NCBI RefSeq assembly: GCF_025370935.1
Contig: NC_133491.1
Location: 5,616,685 to 5,680,684 of the forward strand
DNA: 64,000 bases
Direction: 5' to 3'
Origin: Choristoneura fumiferana
Taxonomy: Eukaryota; Arthropoda; Insecta; Lepidoptera; Tortricidae
Part shown: piece by piece, positions 1-11,194 of the stretch
Layout: each line of letters begins with the position of its first letter
How positions within the stretch are numbered: the first letter of the stretch is position 1
Program-made: the position numbers and the translations under genes
Notes under the pieces: generated by a model
What the model was told of the DNA's origin: nothing
The model's database searches: none
The model's input: only the letters and a program-made list of their open reading frames with translations

Positions 1-123
1 AAATATGGAGTCCTTCGTTACGCTCAGGATTCAATACCGTACCCGTGACATACATACATACAATATTTTATATACACACATTATCGCCGAAATATATATA
101 TATATATGTATATATCGGGGATT

Positions 124-413
124 TCGGATTTTTTTTTTTTTTTATACGACTGGATGGCAAACGAGCAAGTGGGTCTCCTGATGGTAAGAGATCACCACCG
201 CCCATAAACATCTGCAACACCAGGGGTATTGCAGACGCGTTGCCAACCTAGAGGCCTAAGATGGGATACCTCACGTGCCAGTAATTTCACCGGCTGTCTT
301 ACTCTCCACGCCGAAACACAACAATGCAAGCACTGCTGCTTCACGGCAGGATTAGCGAGCAAGATGGTGGTAGCAATCCGGGCGGACCTTGCACAAGGTC
401 CTACCACCTGCAA
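124..413 (-). repeat. Dispersed repeat, GGCAAACGAGCAAGTGGGTC family (near full copy)
   Basis: Begins with a run of about 18 T (a poly-A tail on the minus strand) followed by ctggatggcaaacgagcaag. About 290 bp; near-identical copies lie at 50345-50602 and, inverted, at 54494-54752, with short tail-end fragments at 41191-41269 and 62231-62310. The terminal A-run and variable length point to a retroposed element, read on the minus strand. No protein is intact. Confidence 0.8.
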
Positions 414-629
414 AAGAATTGCTCGTTTAAAGGTATTAGATGAAAATAATTATGAGCAATGATGATGAAATATTCATTTATTTACTAAGTATTACGTGCC
501 CTCACACAGTATACCATCATATGCGTGAGAAACATTGAAACTAAATATTTTGCGCGCACTGAAAAATTATTTTTTTATTGCCAGCTTTTTTTACTGACTG
601 TAATTTTTATACGTTGTTGCCATCTAGGG

Positions 630-745
630 CCAAAGTACTTGTCAAGACGAATCAAACGAGTCCAAAGTCGATGTGGTTATATAGATTTATTACAGAGTTC
701 CTACGGCCACCTTCCAGCTCCATCATCAGATCAGGCTTCATAAAT
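630..745. repeat. Dispersed repeat fragment (acagagttcctacggccacc)
   Basis: Shares the words acagagttcc, ccttc and catcagatcag in the same order with 39228-39275 in intron 4 of the transporter gene. Type unknown. Confidence 0.4.
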
Positions 746-1200
746 CATAATAATATACTGCATTGTCATTTGATTTACACACGTATGTAAAATTTTAACT
801 TAATCTGAAAACGCATATTTAGTCAAGTTTAGCTTCCAAAATTTTATCCATACCTACTAATAACTAACATACTAACAGGGCAAGATAAGTAAAAAGCTTG
901 TAAGTAATAAATTAAATTATTATGTTAAAGAATAAAAATATTTAAATCACAACAATTTTTTTTCTTAATTTTACTAAGACGGAAAATGTACAACGATCAA
1001 GATGTGTTTAATGTTTCGGCAACGCTCGCATCGTACGCACACAGCAAACCGCTGTAGTGTGCGGGTGAAACACGGGCCGCGGGAAGGAGATCGCGCCAGT
1101 GACGAGTTGGGACAAAATGTTTGCGCGCTCTTAAGTATAATATTTGTGGGAAGTGGGATAAAGATGGATGCAGTTAATGTATGATCCAGTATGTAAGTCT

Positions 1201-1376
1201 ATCATCATCATCATATCAGCTGTAGGACGTCCACAGTTGGACATAAGCCTCCCCCATAGACCTCCAGTTACTGTTGCTTTGGAAGCGACCCACATCCACC
1301 GTGAAATTACGGCTTTAAACATGTCATCCGTCCATCTCGTAAGTGGACGTAATTCCCTGCGCTTGCCCATCCATTG
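1201..1376 (-). mobile_element. RTE-like LINE 3' end (antisense)
   Basis: Starts with (atc)n and then the complement of the typical RTE-like 3' end (gtccacagttggacataagc). On the minus strand a degraded C-terminal reading matches the other copies at 2226-2335, 4674-4836, 33424-33622 (minus) and 12278-12376, 17130-17295, 40410-40521 (plus). 5'-truncated; the (ATG)n end is the element's 3' tail. Confidence 0.75.
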
Positions 1377-1379
1377 TTA

Positions 1380-1724
1380 AGGTCACAGCTCGTTAGAGTC
1401 ACCCGGCACTCGACCAGCACCGCCTCGACTTGCGGCGTCCACTCGATGTCGACAGGTGGTCCACGGGTGGACGCCGCGGTGACAACGAGTGGACCTCGCG
1501 TGGTCCACATATTTCCTAGTAGTCACTATGGCGGCGAGCAACGGCTATCACCGAGTGGCCCACTCGCCGTCCTCGCATGGCAATATCGCGTGTGAGGCGA
1601 TCCGGTGACGCTACGAAGTTGATGTAGTGAGCGCATACCCCTACAAATCCATATGAAGAATACTAGCCGCTCAAGGCGAGGCGGTGCTGGTCGGGTGCCG
1701 AGTGGCTGTAGTGAGCTGTGACCT
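1380..1724. mobile_element. MITE with about 50-bp terminal inverted repeats, TTA target duplication
   Basis: Ends aggtcacagctcg... and ...gagctgtgacct are inverted over about 50 bp (core cgaccagcaccgcctcg). It is flanked by TTA at 1377-1379 and 1725-1727. A 3-bp TWA duplication is the habit of PIF/Harbinger elements, so that superfamily is the best guess. 345 bp, no transposase. It sits at the end of the RTE-like fragment. Confidence 0.75.
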
Positions 1725-2225
1725 TTAGACGATACGGCAACAGAACTAATGACAATTCGTAAATAAGAACTGGTTCTCAATTTAGAATTACGTCGTAAAT
1801 TACTGAATTTTACAAATAAATTTGTACCGACCGTAGATATTCGGTGCAACGGCAGCCAAGCACCATACGCTGTACATATCAAAGGTTTAATCATAATAAA
1901 ATTCTTGAGAGGTAGCCTGACGTGACTGAGACCGAATAATTTTACATTATTGTGTATCACTTTAGCCTTTGAAAAGCGAGACACGTAATAAGTAGATTAC
2001 CTTCCCTTTCTGCCGTGATTTTCTTGGAATTTGATTAGGACCTTAATTTTGTTGCTTGTAGTTTCTCCAGGCTGCGACGGCTATTAGATTATTACGGAGT
2101 TTGGTTTTGTATCCGGGTTTTACTATGTACCTTTACTACATTTATATTTGTGTTTACTTTGCCCAGGTCTTCGCGTATTTGGGTAAGGTTGGGTGAAGGC
2201 TCTAGACTAGAAGAATGTGATATTT

Positions 2226-2335
2226 TATTCATCATATCGGCACTGCAGTATGACGTCCACTGCAGGACATTAGGCGTCCACCATATACCACCAGTTACTT
2301 CAATTGGAAGCAGCATCTACCGTAAACCTGCGGCA
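2226..2335 (-). mobile_element. RTE-like LINE 3' end fragment
   Basis: Carries catcatatcggc, gacgtccactgcaggacatt and a diverged copy of the following tail; same family and orientation as 1201-1376. Only about 110 bp remain. Confidence 0.6.
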
Positions 2336-2395
2336 GCGTTCATTTATAAACAAATTAAAATAGAAAAAGTCGACATAGTTAAGAGCGTTTATACC

Positions 2396-2647
2396 TGCTG
2401 AGCTGGCAACGTTGCATTTTTGTTAGTTTTTCTCGATTATTCCATAAAAAAATAATGAAAATTAAAAATGTGGTCTGATAGAACTGTTCTTAATATAAAA
2501 GTTAATATGTCTACTCCAATAATTATTCGTGACAGACTTTTATATTCTTTAAAAACGAAAAAATGTTTATTAACAGTTTTTAAAGAAAATAAAAGTCTAT
2601 CACGCATAATTATTGGAGTACACAAATGCAACGTTGCCAGTATAGCA
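2396..2647. mobile_element. Fold-back MITE with perfect 9-bp target duplication
   Basis: Terminal inverted repeat tgctgagctggcaacgttgc / gcaacgttgccagtatagca; a second inner inverted pair (tccaataattatt at 2515 and aataattattgga at about 2605) makes the right half fold as well. Flanked by gtttatacc at 2387-2395 and 2648-2656. A 9-bp duplication suggests a Mutator-like origin (inference). 252 bp, non-coding. Confidence 0.8.
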
Positions 2648-3349
2648 GTTTATACCTTAATGAGAAATGAGAAAATATTTACCAGAATATCAATATTCGT
2701 ATGGGATATGAAAAACCTTAAGGTCAAGGCATTTTTTAATACCTGACAAAAAACATTGCAGCAATTAGGCCTAGGGTTGAAGTGGGCAAGTTTGATTAGA
2801 TATCGACGTCAAACGACGAAGTCGACTGGGAAGAAATGATTTTTTTGGCCATCATAATGTTACTTTACACACAGTGCCAGAGAAAAAAAATACATCTTCG
2901 TCATAGTCATATATACATACATATCCAACCCTAACTAATGAAAAAAACGAAAGGAGAAAACTATATTATTACCTCGTAGCGTATAACATATTATAATAGT
3001 TAAATTGGATAACCGGTATCACATAACTCACATATGGAAAAAACTGATTCAATATTCAAACTAAATTGATCAACAGGGTTTATTCGATTTAAATCGAGAA
3101 AAGCGATCTAGGAGCAATTATGGATCGACGCCTGCGGTTTTCTGATAAATTATGGGTGTAATTGCCAAGGAAATGGCCCACAGTCTGTGCTAATTGGCCC
3201 ATTAACACTTTGGGCCAAATTACGATCTCCTTCGAGTGTTGTAATGTGGCCTAGTGCGGGGCTCGGCCGTAATGTAAGCTAAGCGAGTATTTTAGACGAG
3301 TCTATTTTTCACCGTAAAAATACTACATAATTATACATACATAAAATCA

Positions 3350-4000
3350 CGCCTCTTTCCCAACGGGGTAGGCAGAGACTACATCCTTCCACTTGCTACG
3401 ATCTTGGCATACAACTCTCGCTTCCTGTACATTCATCAATCTCTGTGAGTGCGGGGAAGAGGAACAGACAATGGAACACATCATCATACGCTGCCCCTTA
3501 CACTCCTATCCTGGACCCGCCGAAGACTTGGATGCACTAACGCCTGATGCAGTCGCGTGGCTTAGTAGTTTAAGTGTTTTGCTCTAATACCTATATTTAT
3601 AAAATGCCATACGATTAAATAAATCAATCTTTTCATGCATGCACGTCGGTTTAGAGTACTCCTGACCCGACCTTTTTTCAGAACGTCCTCGATTTGATCG
3701 TGGTACGTTCGTCTAGTTCTTCCTCTTCCAACGTTCCCATTCACACTTCTCTTATAGATCTGCCTAGTCAAATCTGTTTTCATTCATTCTCTCAACATGC
3801 CCAAATCATCCAAGCATCCCTATCTCAATCCGTGTGACTATACCTTTATTTACACCACAGCGTTCCCTTATCGCACTATTTTTAATTCTTTCACTCAATT
3901 TCACACCTAACATACTTCTTAACGCTCTCAATTCTACCGCATTTATTCTACTCTGATGCCTTTCCTGCCACACCCAACTTTCACTTCCATACATGTACAT
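3350..4000 (-). mobile_element. LINE reverse-transcriptase C-terminus, interrupted
   Basis: On the minus strand: YGSESWVWQERHQSRINAVE, later IRERCGVNKGIVTRIE and GRGRTRRTYHDQIEDVLKKG, then RRACMKRL, and after an interruption NVQEARVVCQDRSKWKDVVS and AYPVGKEA with a stop. This is the C-terminal region of a common insect non-LTR element. The coding trace is broken by the insertion at 3443-3630 and by a small frame change near 3790. 5'-truncated relic. Confidence 0.8.
3443..3630 (+). mobile_element. Jockey-like LINE 3' end nested in another LINE
   Basis: Plus-strand reading CECGEEEQTMEHIIIRCPLH then DLDALTPDAVAWLSS and a stop: the Cys/His-containing C-terminus seen in Jockey-type ORF2 proteins. 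5'-truncated to about 180 bp. It is flanked by the 8-bp duplication atcaatct (3435-3442 and 3623-3630) and splits the surrounding minus-strand LINE exactly there. Confidence 0.75.
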
Positions 4001-4010
4001 TAATGACGTG

Positions 4011-4258
4011 AGACGACCGGCTGACCAAGTGGTTAGAGAATCTGACTACGAAGCTTGAGGTCCCGGGTCGATTGCCGGCCGGGGCAGATATTTTTATGAA
4101 TGTTTGTTCTCGGGTCTGTATGTATTTGAATATGTATTTATTTACATAAGTATGTTTATCCGTTACCTATAGTATTCATAATACAAGCTTTACTTAGTTT
4201 GGGACTAGGTCAAGTGTGTTTTATTTCTTTATACATATATTTATAACGGCTCGGTCAC
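4011..4258 (+). mobile_element. tRNA-derived SINE, AGTGGTTAGAGAATCTGACT family
   Basis: Head resembles a tRNA (ccaagtggttagagaatctg A-box region; damaged B box gggtcgattgccgg). Body tttgttctcgggtctgtatg and tail ctttacttagtttgggacta are shared with 5345-5610. The B box differs from the intact GGTTCGATTCC, so this copy is probably transcriptionally dead. Confidence 0.75.
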
Positions 4259-4673
4259 AAATAGACGTGATAAGCATTGAAATATTCTTATTGCTGTTTT
4301 CGTTTTATATATTTATCGTATAACATAAAAACCTCAAATTTGAAAAGATTAAAATATATAATGTAGGAGTGTCTTAAAAGTGCTCGCCGCGGTACCGGTC
4401 GCGCGTTGTCATGGCCATGCCGAAATATCGATCCATTTCGTAGAGTTAGTGGTTAGTGTTCGAGGGTTTGGAATGCTCGCTTTGAATTGTGACCGGGGCT
4501 TTATTTGTGACGCGAATTGCTTCATCTAATGACCTCTGACTAATCTCTTATTTATAACGCTTTATCGTCTTTGAATAAGCTTTATGGGCTATTGAATTAT
4601 TTATTTTTCATTTAAAGGATTCTAAAGTAAACGCGTTTTGAGAGGAAGCATCTGTCCAGCATTTGGACGAATT

Positions 4674-4836
4674 TCATCATCATATCAGACGAAGGACGTC
4701 CACTGTTAGACATAAGCTTCCCCAAACTCCACTTGCTTCGGTCGGCACTGTGAACCGTGGCTTTAACCAGGTCATTTGTCCATCTTGTTGGTGGTTGTCC
4801 TTACGCTGCGCTTGCCTATCGGCGGTCTCTATAGAG
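4674..4836 (-). mobile_element. RTE-like LINE 3' end (antisense)
   Basis: Begins tcatcatcatatcagacgaa, then ggacgtccactgttagacat, and continues with the same downstream words as 1201-1376 (ggtcatttgtccatcttgtt, ctgcgcttgcc). 5'-truncated, no open frame. Confidence 0.7.
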
Positions 4837-5344
4837 AACATTTCGGTCCCAACAGCAATCTGCGCATATTTGGGCGAATTTAGGCCGGAGATAAAAGATG
4901 AAAGAGAAATTTCTATGAAGCAATTATGAAAACTAATTCATCTCCATACCCAGGACATCAAAAACGATCAAACATTGAATTAAAATTACTGAATAACAAC
5001 TGTTCTGTTCAAGCAAAATCAATATTATCACGATCCCAAAACTTATTCAGATGTACGTTTGCATAACAGAAAGATTTTCCTTCGGTTGCCTGACTGTTGA
5101 TTCAGGTAAAAGATTGGTTCAGCTGTTCTGGATAAAGTTGAACGTTTATTTCTGAACAAGTATCTTTATTAACACGCCCGGATCGGGTCAATTAAGCTGC
5201 TTTTGTTCTATATCGTATTGCGTAATTAAGAAGGCGTTACTTACGTAGGTACATTAATTAACTAAGTATTTTTTAATATAAAGAACAAAATAGTTCAGTA
5301 AAAATATTAAGCAATAATTTAATAATTTTATAATTTAATTTAAT

Positions 5345-5610
5345 TTGACGACCAGAGGGCCTAGTGGTTAGAGAATCTGACTACGAAGCTTGAGGTCCCG
5401 GGTTCGATTCCCGTGTCGGGGCAGATATTTGTATGAAAAATACGAATGTTTGTTCTCGGGTCTTGGGTGTTTAATATGTATTTAAGTATGTATCTATCTA
5501 TATAATTATATTTATCCATTGCTTAGTACCCATAACACGAGCTTTGCTAAGCTTACTTTGGGACTAGGTTAATTGGTGTGAATTGTCCCGTGATATTTAT
5601 TTATTTATTT
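5345..5610 (+). mobile_element. tRNA-derived SINE, well-preserved copy
   Basis: Has gcctagtggttagagaatct (A box) and ggttcgattcccgtgtcggg (B box) with tRNA spacing, then the tRNA-unrelated body and a 3' end of (attt)n after gtgaattgtcccgtgatatt. Same family at 4011-4258 and, inverted and interrupted, at 16420-17100. Confidence 0.85.
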
Positions 5611-7860
5611 ATTTAATAATAAGTAGTAGTGAGTAATGATAGTAAGTAACTATATTTACTTAGGTACTAAAGTGTTAGTTCTAATTTATACTCTTAAAGT
5701 TCGTAGATTTTCCATTTTACGGTTTATAAGTTTTATCATTTATTAGCTATCGCCCGTGACCTAGACAATCAACCTATTTTAGTTAAAATGCCGCTAAAAT
5801 TCGTTTGTCCTTATCTGTCACTTCGACATTTGTATTTGTTAGAAAGGGACAAAGCATGTTAACTTTTAAATAAGGTCTATGGCCCTCAGGAATAAAATTG
5901 ACCTATGTTAACTGGAATAGCGTTTGAACTTTTGTGTGGTCTATCTTAGTGACAGATCATTTAAAATAAGTTATTCCCAAAATGACCCCCTTTGAACAAA
6001 AAAACCATAAACAACAAAATTTACCTTTTTACCAAATTATTATTATTAATAAATTTGATACTTTATACATTTTTATCTATAAAAAGCTTTGCGTATTGAA
6101 ATATTATTTCGAAAAATGTTGTTATTTTATAGTCTATTTATTTTTAATAATATGTTATTGTACTTATTGTAAACGCGAAAATGATAATGTATGTTTGTTT
6201 GTTATGCTGTAACGCTTTAACTAGTGAACTGATTGTAAAAACTTTGATATATGGAAATAGTTTAAGATCCTGAGAAGAACATCAGGTAGCTTTCCCTCCT
6301 TGGAAAATAGTGTTATAGATCCCGCGGGCGCGCAACAAAAAAATTCTTCATAGAAAATGTCGTCAGCAACAGTTAGTTTTACTATGTACTTTTTAATATT
6401 ATTTTTTTAGCTTCTATAATATAGTTTTGTGAATTCGATTCATTTAATAATTTACATACTTCATTCTAATATTATTGTTCATCCTGAAAAAATATTATAT
6501 TGTCGTCTACATAACTAATAAAACGTAAAAAAATTGAAATCGAAGGAGTCACCTCCGCAAATTATTTATATTACGCCTAAACAAAATAAAGTCGCAGTCA
6601 AGAGTGCAAATATTAAATAAACAAGTCACAAAAGACTCGTTATGAAAATTTAATGTTGTTTTCTTATTTCTCATCCCAGTCATGCTTTGTGCCAAACTTG
6701 AAGAGTTGTCTGAATGCAAAGTAGCCGCTTTATTGCATTTCACTGAAGAAAGGAATGTTAGAGAGACTTTAATAATGTGTTGTATGTATAAGAATGAATG
6801 AAAGGTTCGGTTCACATGTGTGAATATTGCTTTTCAGAAAGACGCGTGATATGTACAGTCAATGTAACTGAATCGGTACCAGTGGATAGTTTGTGCTACA
6901 CTGGTGTCATATTGTCATTTCATATAACTGCCAAAGAAATCTTAGTGAAATTGGCTATTGAAGAACTATGGAGGACCACCCTGATACGCGATTCATTTTC
7001 CTCGTACAGTCACGGAATGTCATCTTAAAGTCTTCTGTTTGTAGACAAGTTGGTGACGTCAAGAAATTTGATTCATGTATACCTTCCGCCTGAAATCTAA
7101 ATTCGACATTCAAATTTTAGTCATTAGCGAATAAGTTTTGTCATTTCGTTTATTAGAGATTATAATGGCAAGTCAAACTAATATAAAGGTTTTCGCTCTG
7201 GCATTGATAGTGTTGGCATGGCCCCCGCCCTTTACCACAGCATACCACACTGTGTACATTAGGCTTTATTTTTTTTAGGCTCTGCTAGCACTGGACCTAA
7301 AAAATGTAGACCTGGTTGCGTCAGTTCGATTTGGACTTGGCTGGTTTTGTTTTCACTATTATTCATAAAAAAAACTCAGCATTATTATTATTTGTATTGT
7401 GTGAAAGTGTCGAGCTTCAATCAATGATCTTACAAGGCAATTTCTCAATATTATAGTCAATAGACTTGAGATTGTGTACTCACTCAGACTAGCAAAAAGG
7501 ATATTAAATATCGGGGTTGACTCAGTAAGTTGTTTGCACGAGCAAGTCACAGGAGTAACACGAGTATAAGAAGGAAAAAGGGTTGAACGGAAACAAATAA
7601 CAAGACGGTTTCTGTTATAGTTAATGAATTATCTTAATTCTTAATGGATACATAGATATAAATAAAAAGGAGTAGATTGAAGTGTAATGCCCACTACTGG
7701 TCTTAGTAACTCGGTCTAGGGCGTAAATGTTACACGTCGGATACCTAGGTACTGTTAAACAGACAATTGAAAAACGACATTCAAAAGTAGGTATTTATGA
7801 GGCGCACAAATAGCTACAGACCAAAAACAACGCCCATCGTATAAATTTCCAATCGTAAGC
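5611..7860. other. AT-rich stretch without supported gene
   Basis: No reading frame with recognisable domains or convincing splice signals. The part at about 6850-7020 contains gtacagtcaatgtaactgaa and ends cgtacagtcacgg; it resembles 21253-21370 and may be an old MITE. Confidence 0.5.
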
Positions 7861-7861
7861 A

Positions 7862-8110
7862 TATCAAAATTAAAAATTTCTAACAATTTGTACAATTAAG
7901 ATTGGTTTTTGGAATCTTTTTATTTTTTTTATTTCAATTCTAAATTTTTTGTTACTTTTACGGTCATCCCGTGAAACCCATATCGAAAATACAAACTGAA
8001 ATATAGATGCATAGAAAATCAAGAAAAATAAGACCAGCGTTGCGAATCGAACCCAGGTCCTCGGTATTCCGTGCCACGTGCTATACCACTGCACCACCAC
8101 TGGAACAAAA
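7862..8110 (-). mobile_element. Composite element with tRNA-like SINE core (inverted copy)
   Basis: On the minus strand: ccagtggtggtgcagtggta, ggttcgattcgcaacgctgg (B box) and then the tail cagtttgtattttcgatatg, gtttcacgggatgaccgtaa, ttccaaaaaccaat. The same tail without the SINE core is at 38590-38785. Faces away from the plus-strand copy that starts at about 8140, giving a head-to-head pair. Confidence 0.7.
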
Positions 8111-8139
8111 AATTTGGAATTGAAAAAAAAAAAAAACCA

Positions 8140-8520
8140 AGCTTAATTTGATTGCTTAATAACGACATCTCTTGTCCGCGGTTAGTTCCAATGGGGTGCT
8201 GAAAGTTTCTCGATTTCTCCTACAGCATAGATGTCGCTAGTGTCGCTGCTTAAGTGACTAAATAAGAAAACAAACAGGCTGAGATATGTGATTCATAGGA
8301 GAAATTCGTGTCTGTATCACTGTCCAGTGGTGGTGTAGTGGCATGCACGTGGCACGGAATGTCGAGGACCTGGGTTCGATTCCCAGCGCTGGTCTTATTT
8401 TGTCCAGTGGTGGTGTAGTGGTATAGCACGTGGCACGGAATGCCGAGGACCTGGGTATTATTCCCAGCGCTGGTCTTATTTTTCTGGTTTTTTTATGCAT
8501 CTATATTCAGTTTGTATTTT
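8140..8520 (+). mobile_element. Composite element with tandemly duplicated tRNA-like SINE core
   Basis: Upstream arm (gattgcttaataacgacatc ... ggctgagatatgtgattcat) is shared with 39712-39878 and, inverted, with 45664-45740. Then an 80-bp tRNA-like unit beginning tgtccagtggtggtgtagtg occurs twice in direct tandem (8321-8400 and 8401-8480). The first unit has an intact B box GGTTCGATTCC; the second reads ggtattattcc. The tail atgcatctatattcagtttg follows once. Confidence 0.75.
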
Positions 8521-9560
8521 CGAAATTTGTACAATATTATAATTATAGTCATACTCTTTTCTTCAAGATCCCGATGTTTTTTTTTACGGCAAAGATTTTT
8601 TCCTCATACATATTACTTTTGGTATCTTGATGGGCAGTAACAATAAAGTTTAGATTTGTAAGCGTAAAAAGTTTTTATGTCACAAAGAGTCGCAGCAAAA
8701 GCAATTAATCAGATTGCGATGTCAAATTTTGCAGTTTAATTTTGAAAACAAGGTGAACATTATCATGTTGCTTTGATTATTTATATGCCATTAAGGATGT
8801 TAATTAATTTGCAAACCAACACCATGACTGCATCAATATAATTTCAATCACTTAATATTGATCAATTTTACTACTGAAACCCGATTTGCTAAAATTACTG
8901 ACAAATCATTGAGCAAAATTACCATTAGTAACAGTCTGCTGAACAAATTTCTACCAATTTCATGAATTGTAGTTTGAAATTCGTGTTGATTTGGTTGAGA
9001 TATTATTATCCAATGAGCGTGTTTATTCTAAAGTAAAATTCTATAAATAATCTTATCTGGTTTTCGGGATGGCCTCTTATCAGATGGCCAGTCTCTTGAT
9101 CAGTTATTGGCTAAATTATAATGAAGGCTAAGGGGCTTTCACCACTTGATATCTGTGATGCCGTCTCTGTTTATTTTGTCCGAATAAACAGAGATAGCAT
9201 CATATTTATCCGTCACGTAAAATTTACCAATGAATGGTGAAACAGTGTAGATGAAATTCCAATAGAAAATTGCTAAACTCCTGGATTTTTTTGAACTATT
9301 TGAAAGCTACAAGTGAGGCTTAATAAAAAAAATCAACGGTATTATTTAGGACCACGGTAGTTGTAGTTTGGACAGTACATATTATAGGTACTCTACAAAA
9401 ATGTGTAACTACGTCGCACAGATTTCACTCATGCAATAAAGAATAATGCAAGCGTTTTTTATTTTCCAAATATAATCTTCATTGTTTAACAAACCGAGTT
9501 GGAAAAGATGATTTAAATATATTAAAGAGAGAAAGATAGGCCTCGACCACATCGCTGCTT
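8521..9560. other. AT-rich stretch without supported gene
   Basis: No coding evidence. A short inverted pair around 9160-9200 (ctctgtttattttgtccg / cgaataaacagagatagca) is the only structure seen. Confidence 0.5.
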
Positions 9561-9579
9561 AAAAAACGGTGACGGTACG

Positions 9580-9826
9580 GAATCGCAGTGACGCATCATA
9601 ATGCGCACCGTTTTTATTGCATGCTCTCCACACCGCTACTTAAAATACGCAAACGGTGCGGAATCGCAGTGACGTGCCGTAAACGTCTGGACTTTACCGC
9701 ATGCTCTCTACCAATAGTCGTGACGTTTACAGCACGTCACTGATTCCGCACCGTTTGCGTATTTTGAGCAGCGGTGTGGAGGGGATACGATAAAAACGGT
9801 GCGCATACGATGCGTCACTGTGATTC
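9580..9826. mobile_element. Fold-back element with about 105-bp arms
   Basis: Left arm 9580-9687 and right arm 9722-9826 are near-perfect inverted copies (for example cgcaccgtttttat / ataaaaacggtgcg and gtgacgtgccgtaaacgtc / gacgtttacagcacgtcac) around a 34-bp spacer. The words of the left arm edge are also repeated upstream (9551-9593). Non-coding. Confidence 0.75.
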
Positions 9827-10487
9827 AATCAGCTCTCTTACATCAATCATTCGAATAAAAATTCACCTTATTTATATTATTATTTACCGCTCTGCTCCTC
9901 CGTGTTACCGCTCTGCCATAGAGTAATTTGCGCGCATTGCGTGATTTGCAGCAGCCGTCGTGGCGTGTGATCCCAGAGGAAGGGCTACTTTTACATGTTG
10001 AGCTAAACTCGACTTAAGATGTGAGGTACCGGGTTTATTTCACTAAATATGAGTGAGTCTCACGGCAGTTTCATGTTCAAATTCACCATCATTCCCACGT
10101 TTATGTAAAAATGTGCACGTAGTTAATTCCATCTTGTCGTTACATGCAACACTCATACTTCGTGCTACAGTCTACAGTGTAGACTCTACACCATCAATAA
10201 CGCCATCAACACGAGCCATTACGATACTCCGAATGGATTTACGAGTACCACGCCATCTAGTGGTTAAACGGCGGTAAATCAAAGCTCGAGGCATTCACAG
10301 ATGGCCGGACACAGTCGAGTGCAGGCGGGAATCCACGCGGAAAGATCTGGATACTACAATATGGTCGTGATTTGCGGCTCTATTTCTGATTGGACTAGGA
10401 AACTTTCAAACTGATTGTATTGGAATTTATTTTGTTCTTGAAAATTTTCTACGAAACGGGCTTAGGTTTGACATAAATTTCATGTTT

Positions 10488-10585
10488 TAATAATTTATTG
10501 AATCAGGCGTTACTTTGCGGAGGTCCATTTCAATCAACTAAAAGGTCGCGGTATTTAGGTATTAAGGTCGCGGGTGAGCAAATAA
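10488..10585 (+). repeat. Dispersed repeat fragment (tgaatcaggcgttactttgc)
   Basis: Shares tttattgaatcaggcgttac and aaggtcgcgggtgagcaaat with the copies near 34440-34555 and 52975-53070, in inverted order in those places. The other end of the same family is seen at 15330-15530 and 22596-22805. Confidence 0.55.
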
Positions 10586-10887
10586 ATTCTTTTAGTTCGT
10601 TTCTTGATAAACTTTCGTTTTTAATACAATGTTTTTTGATGACTGTCTTTTTGTTAACAGCAACTGTACTTGCATTGTCATCTAACATCCTACTACTGGG
10701 AATGAGGCAAAATTAGCTGATTTAAAGCAAAATGAAAGCTTGTATAAATGACTAAGAAACAAGCTTTAATGATATAAAACTCGAGTGTCTTAACTTTAAA
10801 AGCACGAGTATTTATATGAATGAGAGACAATTAAAAATAATCTTTTGAATATAACTATCTTAGTGTAGATGTGACTCTATATGTCCA

Positions 10888-11060
10888 TTATGGTTTCGCC
10901 GGAAAACCAGCGCTGAGTCCATCCGAGAAGTCTGCATTTTATGCTGAGGCGGGACCATTTCAGGCACACAACATAGTTTCACTTTGTAGGTTACTTTATT
11001 ATTTTTACCCTTTTTATTTATTTTTATTTTGATATTTTGCCTCGAATATTTTTTTTCATT
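10888..11060 (+). repeat. Dispersed repeat, AGCGCTGAGTCCATCCGAG family
   Basis: About 170 bp matching 21418-21575 (tggtttcgcc, accagcgctgagtccatccg, tatgctgaggcgggaccatt, tttgatattttgcctcgaat). The end is T-rich with a cctcgaataaa-like tail, consistent with a LINE or SINE 3' end. Confidence 0.55.
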
Positions 11061-11194
11061 TTCATTTCATATATGATACCGATTGTGATGCACTAAACTA
11101 AGGAACAAATGCGATTTACTCTCTCTCTCTTTCCTTCTCTATATCTATCTACTTTTATTTAAGTTAACAAATTACTTCATAATATAGCCAAACT

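Noticed and set aside
1526..1984. 152-codon open frame on the minus strand
   Set aside because: Runs through the right inverted repeat of the MITE at 1380-1724 and has no recognisable domain; composition effect of GC-rich MITE DNA.
5345..5420. tRNA-like sequence with A and B boxes
   Set aside because: No proper cloverleaf acceptor stem, and the sequence continues into a conserved non-tRNA body repeated elsewhere: a SINE head, not a tRNA gene.
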